This document shows positions 1-8,802 of a stretch of DNA of 64,000 nucleotides, piece after piece. The position numbers and the translations under genes are program-made. The stretch comes from a bacterium (GTDB taxonomy: Bacteria > Hydrothermota > UBA3073 > JACQXS01 > JAQTXJ01). Position 1 is the first letter of the stretch; the number at the start of each line of letters is the position of its first letter. The stretch spans positions 62,001-126,000 of the forward strand of contig JAQUPX010000003.1 in assembly GCA_028716385.1 (NCBI GenBank), read 5' to 3'. Below the pieces are notes generated by a model. It was not told the DNA's origin. It did not search any database and saw only the letters and a list, made by a program, of their open reading frames with translations.

Positions 1-294
1 CTTTTTTAAATCTTCTGCCGGCATTGCTCCAATCATCTGTTCTACAAGTTTTCCATCCTTAAAAATAATCAATGTTGGTATGCTTCTTATCCCATAAGTC
101 TCCGATACATTAGGGCTATCATCTACATTAGCTTTACATACTTTAATTTTCCCTTCGTATTCCTGGGCAATTTTTTCTACTATCGGCCCAATCATCCTGC
201 ACGCGCCACACCAGGGCGCCCAAAAATCTACCAATACTGCAAGTTTTGGATCCTTTATACCTTCATTGAAATTGGAATCCGTAAGTTCACACAT
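1..294 (-). CDS. trxA: Thioredoxin (C-terminus cut by window edge)
   Basis: Not in the ORF track; I translated it from the minus strand. The ATG at 294 follows a strong AGGAGG ribosome site. The 98 visible residues give a thioredoxin fold: the redox motif WCGAC at residues 28-32, the helix beginning RMIGPIVEKIA, and the cis-proline loop SIPTL near residue 74. Thioredoxins run to about 105-110 residues, so only the end of the last helix is missing. The family reduces protein disulfides in the cytoplasm using thioredoxin reductase, which is not in the window. The active site reads CGAC instead of the usual CGPC. The proline-to-alanine change would be expected to alter redox potential, though the two cysteines (C29, C32) are intact. 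Confidence 0.9.
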   Translation of the reverse strand, partial: MCELTDSNFNEGIKDPKLAVLVDFWAPWCGACRMIGPIVEKIAQEYEGKIKVCKANVDDSPNVSETYGIRSIPTLIIFKDGKLVEQMIGAMPAEDLKK

Positions 295-601
295 CGTTCC
301 TCCTCGTGTTATTGTTTTAGTCAATTATAGAATACTCTATTTATATTTTCTTTAATACCTTATACTGTCAAAAAGTCAACCTGTTTTTCAATAATGTTTA
401 TATAATTAGGAAACACCTGCCTTCGTTAGGCTGGGATTTTCGCAGATAAACAGAATTAAGGACAGAGCATAAAAAAACAACAAAAACATTATCTTCCTGC
501 GGTAGGCAGGAATTCCCACTGTCACTCCGCCTGAGGCGAACGGGATCTTCGACTTACGCCATGCCTATCGGCAGGCAAGCGGGAATGACAAAATCGGGAG
601 C
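295..601. repeat. Intergenic region with palindromic repeats
   Basis: No gene is seen here. The stretch 415-475 (cgcagataaacag...) resembles the degenerate 'cagaga/cgcagat' repeat family found elsewhere in the window. From 491 to 600 lies a composite of small palindromes: cctgcggtaggcagg, ccgcctgaggcg and gcctatcggcaggc. The same words recur in other intergenic regions and inside genes of this window. Confidence 0.6.
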
Positions 602-631
602 AAAAAGAAAGGGCACGGTAACACCGTGCCC
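602..631 (-). terminator. Hairpin terminator of the GyrI-like lipoprotein gene
   Basis: A perfect 9-bp stem GGGCACGGT/ACCGTGCCC with a 3-base loop lies just past the stop at 660. On the minus strand it is followed by a T-rich run (TTTCTTTTTG), as expected for an intrinsic terminator. It could instead be another palindromic repeat, given its surroundings. Confidence 0.6.
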
Positions 632-659
632 CTACGAACAGAAATTATAACCGTTTGTC

Positions 660-1193
660 TTATTTTTTTACCGGTATTTGTATCTCTGTTAAAAGTGAAT
701 CTTCCGGAACTTCCTGGGGAGAATTCAAATAAAATTCTCTTCCCGGACCGTCGGGTTTATATCCATTCTTAAATATCCATTTGAATAGTCCTCCCCATGA
801 AGGACCAACTTTACTATACGCACCTTTATGCACAAGAAAAGCCACTTCTACCGCCGGTATTTCTTTTATCTTTACATCCCCTGTAATTTTTTCTGCAATA
901 CTATCTGCTACTAGAGTTATTGGAACACACACGTCATATCGACATTTTTCCGGCGCTACCTTTTTGGGGTCATCATAATAAACTCCAAAAGGCGCTCCTG
1001 CAGTTTGAATACCATTTGTTCCTGCATACTGGAAGAGCATTCCCATCGCATTTCCTATATCGGAAAAATTTCCCTGTTTCTCAACAAATAATACCTGCAT
1101 TTTATCCACAGTTTTAACCTGGACATCAGGCAGGTTAGAAGCACATCCCGCCACAAACAAAACGGCTGAAACCGCACAAAAGAACTTCAACAT
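660..1193 (-). CDS. GyrI-like/SOUL-type effector-binding lipoprotein
   Basis: A 177-residue secreted lipoprotein. Residues 1-16 form a signal peptide ending in the lipobox VAGC (C17), so it should be lipid-anchored in the envelope. The rest matches the GyrI-like small-molecule-binding fold (AraC effector-binding family) with its two half-repeats: 'MQVLFVEKQGNFSDIG' then, later, 'VEVAFLVHKGAYSKVG', and a 'PFGVYYDDP' strand. No DNA-binding domain is present, so it is not a transcription factor; it may bind a small hydrophobic ligand. The start is supported by a GGGGGGAAGG ribosome site directly upstream. A TTGACA at 1261-1266 on the minus strand may be its -35 box. It is a single gene, apparently ended by the hairpin at 602-631. 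Confidence 0.75.
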   Translation of the reverse strand: MLKFFCAVSAVLFVAGCASNLPDVQVKTVDKMQVLFVEKQGNFSDIGNAMGMLFQYAGTNGIQTAGAPFGVYYDDPKKVAPEKCRYDVCVPITLVADSIAEKITGDVKIKEIPAVEVAFLVHKGAYSKVGPSWGGLFKWIFKNGYKPDGPGREFYLNSPQEVPEDSLLTEIQIPVKK

Positions 1194-1295
1194 CCTTCCC
1201 CCCTTTATTAATTTATAATGTGTTATAAAACTCCATTTTAAGTAACTCTTTTTTTACACTTGTCAATTAATTTTCAAGGATATCATTTCAATTTG

Positions 1296-1889
1296 TCACT
1301 GCCCTATTGCTAACAATAATGATCCCCATACTTTTTTTACCTTAGCTCTCAAAGCACTTAAACTTGAGTCATTATCAATAATTATATCTACGAGTTTATC
1401 ACACTTATCCTGACCATAATTAACTATCTGCGACTTCATAATATTATCTATAATTTCTTTGTTATACTTTAATCTTTTTGTCCTCTTTTGCCTGCTCTCA
1501 TAACTTGACGTTACAACAATAAGCCTATCAAACCACTCCTCTATTTCCCATTGATATACCAATGCGCAATCTACTATTTTAAGGATATCATCAGGTATTT
1601 TCAGGATACGATTTTTCAATTCTTTTATAAGTAAAGGATGAATAACAGAATTTAATAATTGTAATTTGTTTTTATCGTTAAAAACTATTTTTCCCAATTT
1701 TTTCCTGTCTATCTTCCCTCTTGTTATTATTTTTTCACCAAACGTATCTATAAGTTTTGCTTTCTTTTTTTCAAGGATTTCCCAGCCAAGTTTATCTACA
1801 TTTATGATTTCACCTTTGCTGAATTCTTTTAAAAACTTAGCAACTGTGGACTTTCCTGTCCCTATATCACCTGTCACGCCAATAATCAT
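1296..1889 (-). CDS. coaE: Dephospho-CoA kinase
   Basis: A 197-residue cytoplasmic kinase for the last step of coenzyme A synthesis (3'-OH phosphorylation of dephospho-CoA). The N-terminus has the P-loop GDIGTGKST (residues 7-15), followed by the family signatures 'IINVDKLGWEIL' (substrate-side Asp) and 'LNSVIHPLL'. The lid region 'SSYESRQKRTKRLK' carries the expected arginines. Length is normal for the family (about 200). The ATG at 1889 follows GAGGTAAT. The first P-loop glycine seen in most CoaE proteins (GGIGSGKS) is Asp here, a mild deviation. No other CoA genes are adjacent. Confidence 0.88.
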   Translation of the reverse strand: MIIGVTGDIGTGKSTVAKFLKEFSKGEIINVDKLGWEILEKKKAKLIDTFGEKIITRGKIDRKKLGKIVFNDKNKLQLLNSVIHPLLIKELKNRILKIPDDILKIVDCALVYQWEIEEWFDRLIVVTSSYESRQKRTKRLKYNKEIIDNIMKSQIVNYGQDKCDKLVDIIIDNDSSLSALRAKVKKVWGSLLLAIGQ

Positions 1890-1979
1890 ATTACCTCAAA
1901 TCAAATATTAAAAATATTAACGGTTTTCTCATCATTCCCACAATATTTTTTTCTTTTTGTATACTACTCATAATCCTTT

Positions 1980-2651
1980 TCACTTTTTTTGTATTTTCCA
2001 ATCATACTGGTATGTTACTACAATAGATGGAATATAATAAATCCCTCTAATATTTTTATCAAGAGGAATTTCCCTTAGATATTCATACCCGACAGATGTT
2101 TCAGAGCCTATATCTTGAATAGAGTAGTTAACTAAAGCTACAGTATTTTCTAATCCAATAAAAAAATATTTATTTAAAGGAAAATCAAATCCTAGCCCAA
2201 AGTGTCCTATACTATAAGTACTATGAATTCCATACGTTATTGTAGTATCACCCAAAAATTGATTCTTTAAAGAATAATTATCAATTCCTACCAAACAATA
2301 TGGCTGAAATGCTTTTTTAATAGGAAAGTAGTATTTAAAACTCAATCCTCCTCTAGAAAAAAGAACTGATTTAGATCTAAAAATTGAATCGGGAATTTGT
2401 TCCCAGTAATGTCTTATTATATCTATATCGCATTGTATTATTATCTTATTATATTTAGCACCTATTAAAAAACCACCTCCCCAGTTACTTATAGGAAGCT
2501 CAATATCGCTTGCTAAAGGAATATTATATGATGCTGGTTTTATCCCGATAAAAAAACTGACAGTGTTATATCCTTTAACTAAAACTGAATCATCCGACTG
2601 TTGAGCCAACATTGATGAGGGTAACAACAAAATTATGGAATAAAGAAACAT
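1980..2651 (-). CDS. Small outer-membrane beta-barrel protein, unknown function
   Basis: I do not recognise the family. The ORF track starts at 2750, inside polA, but the signal peptide 'MFLYSIILLLPSSMLAQQ' begins at the Met at 2651, which I prefer. After cleavage about 205 residues remain with alternating hydrophobic/aromatic strands ('KYYFPIKKAFQPYCLVGIDNY', 'GLGFDFPLNKYFFIGLEN') and a C-terminal 'YQYDWKIQKK'. This is typical of small porin-like barrels (OMP_b-brl). If translation began further upstream (M at 2708), the N-terminus would contain the palindrome CCGCCTGAGGCGG, translated as NPPEAEQ. It follows polA closely on the same strand and may be co-transcribed with it. Confidence 0.55.
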   Translation of the reverse strand: MFLYSIILLLPSSMLAQQSDDSVLVKGYNTVSFFIGIKPASYNIPLASDIELPISNWGGGFLIGAKYNKIIIQCDIDIIRHYWEQIPDSIFRSKSVLFSRGGLSFKYYFPIKKAFQPYCLVGIDNYSLKNQFLGDTTITYGIHSTYSIGHFGLGFDFPLNKYFFIGLENTVALVNYSIQDIGSETSVGYEYLREIPLDKNIRGIYYIPSIVVTYQYDWKIQKK

Positions 2652-2712
2652 TCTTCTTAAGCTATTTGATTTTTGCTCCGCCTCAGGCGGATTGATTTTT
2701 AATCTCATTTGA

Positions 2713-5307
2713 TTACGGGTGCGCAGAATGCCAGTCTTTACCAACACCAATTCCTACCACCACAGGCACACCTATGTCCAAAGCATTTTCCATTTCATAT
2801 TTTACCAATGATTTCACTTCTTCTATTTTATTTTCAGGCACTTCCAATACCAGTTCGTCGTGAACCTGCATTATTATATTTGCACTAAAATCTTTTAATT
2901 GTGGTTGAATTTTTATCATTGCTATCTTTATCATATCTGCCGCTGTTCCCTGTAACGGGGCATTTATGGCTACCCGCTCTTCAAATTCTTTGCTTCTCCC
3001 TTTTTCCGAACCTATATTCGGCAGCCACCTTTTTCGCCCAAGAATAGTTTCCACATAACCGTTTTTCTTTGCATTTTCTATCTGTTTATCTATCCAGTTT
3101 TTTACACCGGGATAGGTAAGAAAATAAGATGTTATAAAAATTAAAGCCTCTTCAGGAAGAATGTTCAACCTCTGCGCCAATCCAAAAGGTCCCATTCCAT
3201 AAACAATTCCAAAATTAACTACTTTCGCTATATTCCTCTGTATCTGACTAACCTGCTCTTCCGGGACATTAAATATCAAACCTGCCGTTTTTTTATGGAT
3301 GTCTTCATTATTATTAAATGCCTCTAAAAGAGTATCGTCTCTTGAAACACCTGCAAGTATTCTCAACTCTATTTGAGAATAATCCGCATCCATTATAACA
3401 TACCCTTCCGGAGCAATGAATCCCTGTTTTATCTCCATATCCGGTATGTTTTGTAAGTTAGGGTCCTTTGACGACAATCTTCCCGTTATAGTACCCGTTT
3501 GCTGCCATATCGTATGTACTCTGTTGTTTTCATCCGCCAATACAGGCAAAGTATCAATGTATGTAGATTTTAATTTGAACAACTCGCGGTAATCTAAGAT
3601 TTTTTTCGGCAAAGGATGTATTTTTGCCAGTTCATCCAGAACATCCTGTTCGGTAGAATAATGCGTCTTTTTATGTTTTGATTTAGGCAGATTTAACTTT
3701 TCAAAGAGAATTTTACTCAACTGCGAAGGTGACCTTAAATTAAACCTCTCCCCTACATCATCATATATTGATTCTTCTATTTTATTGATTCTTATACCCA
3801 GCTTTTCGGATTCATCGGTAAAATATTTTTTATTTATAAGAACTCCTTTTTCCTCCATCCCGGCAAGAATTTTTGCTAACGGGAGTTCTATATCATTGTA
3901 TATAGTGTTTAACCCTTCTTCTTCGAGTTTAGCCTTCAAAACCGGATACGCTTTAGTACAGACATCCACACTTTTACCGAGATAATCTACCGCGTCCGAA
4001 CTTACAAGCGTTTTCCCGAGCCATTTAATACTCATAGCTTCAAGCGAAGGCTCTTTTACCCCGGGTTCCAGCAAATACCCCGCTAATCCTATGTCAAAAA
4101 CTTTTCCTTTTACACGAAAATTATGAAACAGATACTTACTGTCAACCGTAATCTTTTCAATATCCTCATTATTGATAATAGAATTAAGCTTCTCGAGATT
4201 CTCTTTCTTGTCGGAACCATCCGAAAAAACAATTTTCCCTTTATCCGTTCCTAACGCAAAACCCTTGTCCTTAAAAGCTACACTGACTTTATCTCCGATA
4301 CCTTTTAAGAAACTATCCCAGTCCGTTTCCAAAGCAGACTCCGGAACTTCCTGTTTCTGCGGAATCTGTGAAAAAATAGACAATGTTGACTGTTCTCCCT
4401 TACTTGTTGCAACTTTTGTTTTACCTTTGACGGTATTATCTTTGTTTGCAACTTCAAAACTATCGGGAATCAGTTTCTTAACGAGCGAATAAAACTCCAA
4501 TTCTCTCAAAATATTGAACAATTTTTCTTTATTTGTTTCTTTTACCGTCATCTCGGAGATATCAATCCCGATATCCACATCCGTCTTGATAGTAGCAAGC
4601 ATTTTTGACATATACGCATTGTCTTTATTTTTGACCAGCGACTCTTTTATTTTTTCACCTTTTACAGCAGATATATTGTCATATATTTTATCCAGCCCGC
4701 CTATTTCTGTTATAAGTTTTTGTGCATTTTTCGGACCTATTCCATACACACCGGGAATATTATCTATTGAATCTCCTGTAAGAGCAAGGTAATCAGCCAC
4801 CAAAGCAGGAGGAATACCTAATTTTTCTTCGCAGTGTACAAACTCAAAAGTCCTCGCGCTTAAAATTTTTATCCCCTGCGACTCCAATTGCAAAAAATCT
4901 TTATCATCCGCAAATATCGTAACCTCAAAACCTTTATCTCTTGCCTCTATTGCAACAGTTCCGATAATGTCATCTGCTTCCACACCGGGTTTTTCAATAA
5001 GTGTAACACCCATTATTTCCACGACATTTTTTATTATCGGAAACTGGGAAGATAAGTCCGACGGCGTTGGAGGTCTCTGGATTTTGTAATCCTTAAACTG
5101 CTCGTGACGGAAAGTAGGATGCGGCGCATCAAACGCAACAAACATATATTCGGGCTTTTTCTCGGTTAGCAATTTAACTAACGAATTAATAAACCCGAAT
5201 ACTGCAGAAGTATTTTCGCCTTTAGAATTCCTGAGAGGATTGTGCATAAAAGCGAAATAAGAACGATAAGCAATAGAATGCCCATCCACAAGCCAGAATG
5301 TTTTCAT
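2713..5307 (-). CDS. polA: DNA polymerase I
   Basis: Replication and repair polymerase of about 864 residues. The N-terminal 5'-3' exonuclease/flap domain is complete: 'DGHSIAYRSYF', 'VEADDIIGTVA', 'FADDKDFLQL' and the helix-hairpin-helix 'DNIPGVYGIGPKNA'. The C-terminal polymerase domain has motif A 'DADYSQIELRILAG', motif B 'RNIAKVVNFGIVYG' and motif C 'MQVHDELVLEV'. The middle 3'-5' exonuclease domain is degenerate: the DxE of Exo I is replaced by 'VAFKDKG', so proofreading is probably lost, as in Taq and Bst enzymes. I prefer the ATG at 5307 over 5334, because a TTGACA-16-TAAAAT promoter (5345-5318) places 5334 between the -35 and -10 boxes. No Shine-Dalgarno is visible, so the mRNA may be leaderless. 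Confidence 0.96.
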   Translation of the reverse strand: MKTFWLVDGHSIAYRSYFAFMHNPLRNSKGENTSAVFGFINSLVKLLTEKKPEYMFVAFDAPHPTFRHEQFKDYKIQRPPTPSDLSSQFPIIKNVVEIMGVTLIEKPGVEADDIIGTVAIEARDKGFEVTIFADDKDFLQLESQGIKILSARTFEFVHCEEKLGIPPALVADYLALTGDSIDNIPGVYGIGPKNAQKLITEIGGLDKIYDNISAVKGEKIKESLVKNKDNAYMSKMLATIKTDVDIGIDISEMTVKETNKEKLFNILRELEFYSLVKKLIPDSFEVANKDNTVKGKTKVATSKGEQSTLSIFSQIPQKQEVPESALETDWDSFLKGIGDKVSVAFKDKGFALGTDKGKIVFSDGSDKKENLEKLNSIINNEDIEKITVDSKYLFHNFRVKGKVFDIGLAGYLLEPGVKEPSLEAMSIKWLGKTLVSSDAVDYLGKSVDVCTKAYPVLKAKLEEEGLNTIYNDIELPLAKILAGMEEKGVLINKKYFTDESEKLGIRINKIEESIYDDVGERFNLRSPSQLSKILFEKLNLPKSKHKKTHYSTEQDVLDELAKIHPLPKKILDYRELFKLKSTYIDTLPVLADENNRVHTIWQQTGTITGRLSSKDPNLQNIPDMEIKQGFIAPEGYVIMDADYSQIELRILAGVSRDDTLLEAFNNNEDIHKKTAGLIFNVPEEQVSQIQRNIAKVVNFGIVYGMGPFGLAQRLNILPEEALIFITSYFLTYPGVKNWIDKQIENAKKNGYVETILGRKRWLPNIGSEKGRSKEFEERVAINAPLQGTAADMIKIAMIKIQPQLKDFSANIIMQVHDELVLEVPENKIEEVKSLVKYEMENALDIGVPVVVGIGVGKDWHSAHP

Positions 5308-5317
5308 ATAGGTTACG

Positions 5318-5345
5318 ATTTTATTGTAAAACAAAGCTATGTCAA
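5318..5345 (-). promoter_or_regulatory. polA promoter, TTGACA-16-TAAAAT
   Basis: On the minus strand TTGACA (5345-5340) and TAAAAT (5323-5318) are 16 bases apart. The -10 box ends 10 bases before the ATG at 5307. There is no ribosome site between, which suggests a leaderless or nearly leaderless message. Confidence 0.55.
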
Positions 5346-5373
5346 GAGTAAAACATTTTTTAACATTTCTGAC

Positions 5374-5401
5374 TTGACATTTATGCGAATTGTATTAATT
5401 T
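5374..5401 (+). promoter_or_regulatory. tdh promoter, TTGACA-16-TAATTT
   Basis: TTGACA (5374-5379) and a weak -10 TAATTT (5396-5401) lie 16 bases apart, with only 7 bases to the ATG at 5409. No Shine-Dalgarno is present. It is back-to-back with the polA promoter. Confidence 0.45.
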
Positions 5402-5408
5402 CCACCTT

Positions 5409-6443
5409 ATGAAAATGAAAGCAATCCGTAAAATAAATCCCCAATTAGGGGCAACACTTGTAGATATTGAAGCACCTAAACCCTCTTCGTACGAGGTATT
5501 AGTTAAAGTAAAAGCTACTTCCATATGCGGGACAGACGTTCATATTTATAGCTGGAACGAATGGGCCCAAAACAGAATAAAACATATCCCCCAAACTATG
5601 GGACATGAATTTGCAGGCGAAGTAGTAGAAGTTGGTTCTTGCGTAAAAAATATAAAAGTAGGAGATTATGTATCCGCAGAAACCCATATTCCTTGCGGAG
5701 GATGTATCCAATGTATGACGGGACAGATGCACATATGTCATAACGTCAAAATACTTGGAGTAGATTGTGACGGTTGTTTTGCGGAATACATTGCAGTCCC
5801 GGAAAGTGTAATATGGAAAAACGACAAATCCATACCACCGGAATTCGCGTCAGTGCAGGAACCGATTGGCAATGCCGTATACTGCACACTCGTTGAGCCT
5901 GTTACCGCAAAAACCGTTGTTATTCTTGGCGCAGGACCAACGGGCTTATTTTCAACGGGAGTAGCAAAAGTAGCCGGAGCAGCACAAGTCATCGTCGTAG
6001 AAGTTGAACAATTCAGGCTTGACATTGCAAAAAAAATGGGAGCGGATATTTGCATTAATCCAAAGAATGAAGACCCTTTAAAAAGAATATTAGACGAAAC
6101 AAAAGGTATAGGAGCAGACGTCGTCCTTGATATGGCAGGTTCACCAAAAACAATTGAGCTCGCAATCAAAGCAGTCCGTAGAGGCGGGAGATTCTCTGCA
6201 TTCGGAATTACACCGGGAGCCATTAATATAGATTATAACAGTATCATATTCAAAGGAGTTACCATTTACGGAATAAGCGGAAGATTAATGTTTGACACAT
6301 GGTTCAAAGTAAGAAACCTGCTTGCATACAAAAAACTTGATATTTCACCTGTAATTACACATAAACTCAAACTTGAAGAATTTGACAAGGGTTTTTCCGA
6401 AATGATAAACAAAACTGCTGCGAAAGTAATTCTATTCCCGTAA
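5409..6443 (+). CDS. tdh: L-threonine 3-dehydrogenase (zinc MDR family)
   Basis: A 344-residue medium-chain dehydrogenase expected to oxidise L-threonine to 2-amino-3-ketobutyrate with NAD+. Visible motifs are the catalytic zinc region 'SICGTDVHIYSWNEWA', 'GHEFAGEVVEVG' and the structural-zinc cysteines in 'PCGGCIQCMTGQMHIC'. The Rossmann motif 'ILGAGPTGL' follows. The 'HIYSWNEWA' segment and length match bacterial Tdh (341 residues in E. coli) better than sorbitol or alcohol dehydrogenases. An adjacent 2-amino-3-ketobutyrate CoA ligase (kbl) is absent, so the glycine-forming partner must be elsewhere. A second ATG two codons in (5415) is possible, and no ribosome site supports either one. 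Confidence 0.86.
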   Translation: MKMKAIRKINPQLGATLVDIEAPKPSSYEVLVKVKATSICGTDVHIYSWNEWAQNRIKHIPQTMGHEFAGEVVEVGSCVKNIKVGDYVSAETHIPCGGCIQCMTGQMHICHNVKILGVDCDGCFAEYIAVPESVIWKNDKSIPPEFASVQEPIGNAVYCTLVEPVTAKTVVILGAGPTGLFSTGVAKVAGAAQVIVVEVEQFRLDIAKKMGADICINPKNEDPLKRILDETKGIGADVVLDMAGSPKTIELAIKAVRRGGRFSAFGITPGAINIDYNSIIFKGVTIYGISGRLMFDTWFKVRNLLAYKKLDISPVITHKLKLEEFDKGFSEMINKTAAKVILFP

Positions 6444-6469
6444 CTGCTAAAGCTCTTTAAGATAAAACC

Positions 6470-7153
6470 TCAATGCAATTGTATCCATAATCTAATCGCA
6501 TCTTTTATGCCTTTAGATACCGTAATTAAGTTAACACATTTAGTTTTACCACTTAGTCTTGGATAGTGCGTAGTAGTTATTTCAGAGAATCTAAATCCTT
6601 TTTTCTTTGCTTTAATAAGTATTTCTGCATCAATAAACGCTGATGTGGACTGAATACAAATTTTCTGAATTACTTCTTTTTTAAAAAGTTTTGTCCAATT
6701 CATATCTTTTATTTTTAGTCCGAAAAGCAGTCTTACAAAAAAATTCCATGTTTTTGATAAAATTGCACGGTATAAATAATCCTTTCTCTTACTACGACAA
6801 CCTATAACAATATCTGCTTTATCAATTGCTCTAAGAAATAGCTTTATTTCGGAGGTATCTTGCTGCCCATCTGCAGGCATAAAAAAAATAAAATCGCCTT
6901 TCGCCCCATTTAAACAGCTTTTTATGGCATTCCCTACTCCTAGCCTTTGTTTATGATGTATCACCCTTATATGAGTATTTTGGGCTGAAAGTCTACGGGC
7001 AATAACTCCTGTTTTGTCTGTACTGCCATCGTCTACAATTAATACTTCATATTTATTCGTCAGAGTAGAAAGAATTTTTATTGCTGATTCTGTAACGGTT
7101 TCAATATTTTCTTCTTCATTAAATGCCGGCATAACTATTGAAAGACTTTTCAT
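6470..7153 (-). CDS. GT2 glycosyltransferase, polyprenyl-phosphate sugar synthase type
   Basis: A 227-residue GT-A fold enzyme of the DPM1-like group. It has 'SIVMPAFNEEENIE', the nucleotide-binding 'LIVDDGSTDKT', and the metal-binding 'PADGQQD' in place of a DxD. The acceptor helices 'NWTKLFKKEVI' follow. No membrane anchor is obvious. Such enzymes usually move a sugar from a nucleotide donor to polyprenyl phosphate at the inner face of the membrane. It is the last gene of the 21124-6470 operon, 7 bases after the DUF2079 gene. A role in supplying lipid-linked donors to the five GT-C transferases upstream is inferred from that position. The sugar cannot be read from the sequence. Confidence 0.8.
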   Translation of the reverse strand: MKSLSIVMPAFNEEENIETVTESAIKILSTLTNKYEVLIVDDGSTDKTGVIARRLSAQNTHIRVIHHKQRLGVGNAIKSCLNGAKGDFIFFMPADGQQDTSEIKLFLRAIDKADIVIGCRSKRKDYLYRAILSKTWNFFVRLLFGLKIKDMNWTKLFKKEVIQKICIQSTSAFIDAEILIKAKKKGFRFSEITTTHYPRLSGKTKCVNLITVSKGIKDAIRLWIQLH

Positions 7154-7160
7154 AATTATA

Positions 7161-8801
7161 TCAAAAATTATCCCCCGGTAATTTAATTAATTCATTTGAA
7201 CCCGTTTTCTTTTTAAATAATATAAGTTTTTCTCCGGATGTTGCAATAATTTCATATTTCTTACTCTCCATTATTTGAGGAAGAAATTTACTAAAATCAA
7301 TTGGTATCTTTTCCTTTTTGCCATAATCTAACAAAATATAGTCTACTCCCCAGTTTATTTGTTTATTACTATCCTGGTCAATAAGAAATAAATGGATATT
7401 ATCTCTCTGCTTTAAATATTCACTTAAATGAGGAATAAGACACCAATTTGGAGTAGACACTGAACTATTTTTAGGAATCTTCTCCATAATTTTTTTGATT
7501 TCTACTCTGTAAGTGGTATTCGTTTTATACCCAAGAAAAAAATACTTAAATTCGCGTAATGGACCAAAAATTATACAACTTAAGAACATGTTAAGCATCA
7601 CGTAAGTCATCAGTTTTGATTTATTTATTCCTTTGTCTAATATTATTTTGCTTCCATAAGCTGCAGAAATCACTAAAAAAGGTATTAAAAGAAAATTTGT
7701 TTGACGCCATATAAAAGCCAGATTATCACCCAGAAGAAGCATTATAAGATACGGGACGATTATTAGAAAAGTTTTCCATGATATTAAAGAGAGAAACCCA
7801 ACCGGCACCAACAATTCTAAAAGCCATTCAATCTTTGAAATACTAAATATCTTTATTCCCTTAGCAATAATATTCGGGAAAACATATTTCAGAGAATTAA
7901 TATGATTACTTGCCCCCTCTATGGAATTATGAAAAAGACGAAAATGAGGATAAACATGAAAAAGATTGAAAGCCGGCACTAAAAATCCTACTGTTAGGAT
8001 AAACCAGCTTATGCCCAAAATAAACTGTAAAATTCCTATAGTCTTGTTTTTCTCCGCCAACCAGTTATAAAGACCTATACTTGCTATAACTATTGATACG
8101 TCTTCCCTGCACATTAACGCAAGTATCGTAAATATAAAGGCAAGTAGCTTATTCCTTTTTTGCGAATAATAAAAAGTAGCTAAAAGAAAAAGAGGTGCCA
8201 AAGCAAGGGAATGGAAATCAAAAAGATTGGGATATTGCAACGAGGGATATAGTAAGTAAACAAGAGGGAAAATCATAGCTAATAAGGAATTCCCTATATT
8301 CTCTTTTATTATAAAATATACGAAAATTGCTCCCAATCCAATTGCCACGGATTGAATTAGTAGAAGAATTACCGGGGAAGAATGTATCCAATAAAAAGGA
8401 ACCAGTAAAAATAGTATTGGGCTAAAATGGTCGCCAAACGGATATTTGCCAACTATAGAAACTAATGTATATACAAGTCGGAATTTACTGTATCCCCATA
8501 TCTCCTGATCATAAACACCTAAATCAAAACCATAGGCATAAAATGGCGAATATAATGAACGATATATAAAAATAGACAAGCTTCCCATAATTACAATGTA
8601 AATTCCAACTATTAGATAAATCCATTTTAATGAATCTTTAATGTCTTTTTGAAAAACTTTTGGCGCCCAAAACAATGATATTATTCCACTAACTGCTAAA
8701 ATTACAGAATATCTGATAGGGAAATTTAAAACCTTCAACAAAGCCCCCCCTATCAATACTGTAAGAAAAAATAAAAAAACAAATAATGTCTTCGTTTTCA
8801 T
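7161..8801 (-). CDS. DUF2079 multi-pass membrane protein
   Basis: About 546 residues, with a dozen or so hydrophobic segments. The DUF2079 signature is clear: 'YGFDLGVYDQEIW', 'KYPFGDHFSPILFLLVPFYW' and 'LYPSLQYPNLFDFHSLALAPL'. DUF2079 proteins are of unknown function, but the fold is related to GT-C transferases, and the acidic FDLGVYDQ loop is in the position of their catalytic Asp. The track start (8861) lies inside the preceding gene. I prefer the ATG at 8801, one base after that gene's stop (TAATATG), which suggests translational coupling. The C-terminal soluble part (about 130 residues) faces the same side as in the GT-C neighbours. It probably acts in the same glycan pathway. Confidence 0.78.
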   Translation of the reverse strand: MKTKTLFVFLFFLTVLIGGALLKVLNFPIRYSVILAVSGIISLFWAPKVFQKDIKDSLKWIYLIVGIYIVIMGSLSIFIYRSLYSPFYAYGFDLGVYDQEIWGYSKFRLVYTLVSIVGKYPFGDHFSPILFLLVPFYWIHSSPVILLLIQSVAIGLGAIFVYFIIKENIGNSLLAMIFPLVYLLYPSLQYPNLFDFHSLALAPLFLLATFYYSQKRNKLLAFIFTILALMCREDVSIVIASIGLYNWLAEKNKTIGILQFILGISWFILTVGFLVPAFNLFHVYPHFRLFHNSIEGASNHINSLKYVFPNIIAKGIKIFSISKIEWLLELLVPVGFLSLISWKTFLIIVPYLIMLLLGDNLAFIWRQTNFLLIPFLVISAAYGSKIILDKGINKSKLMTYVMLNMFLSCIIFGPLREFKYFFLGYKTNTTYRVEIKKIMEKIPKNSSVSTPNWCLIPHLSEYLKQRDNIHLFLIDQDSNKQINWGVDYILLDYGKKEKIPIDFSKFLPQIMESKKYEIIATSGEKLILFKKKTGSNELIKLPGDNF

Positions 8802-8802
8802 A

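Noticed and set aside
5738-6223. Minus-strand ORF of 161 codons
   Set aside because: It is a shadow of tdh, which is fully supported by family motifs.
7161-8801. Sixth copy of the GT-C array
   Set aside because: It has the DUF2079 signatures and lacks the shared FGLPxLFxxDE and GGPxIxIYK ends of the five paralogs.
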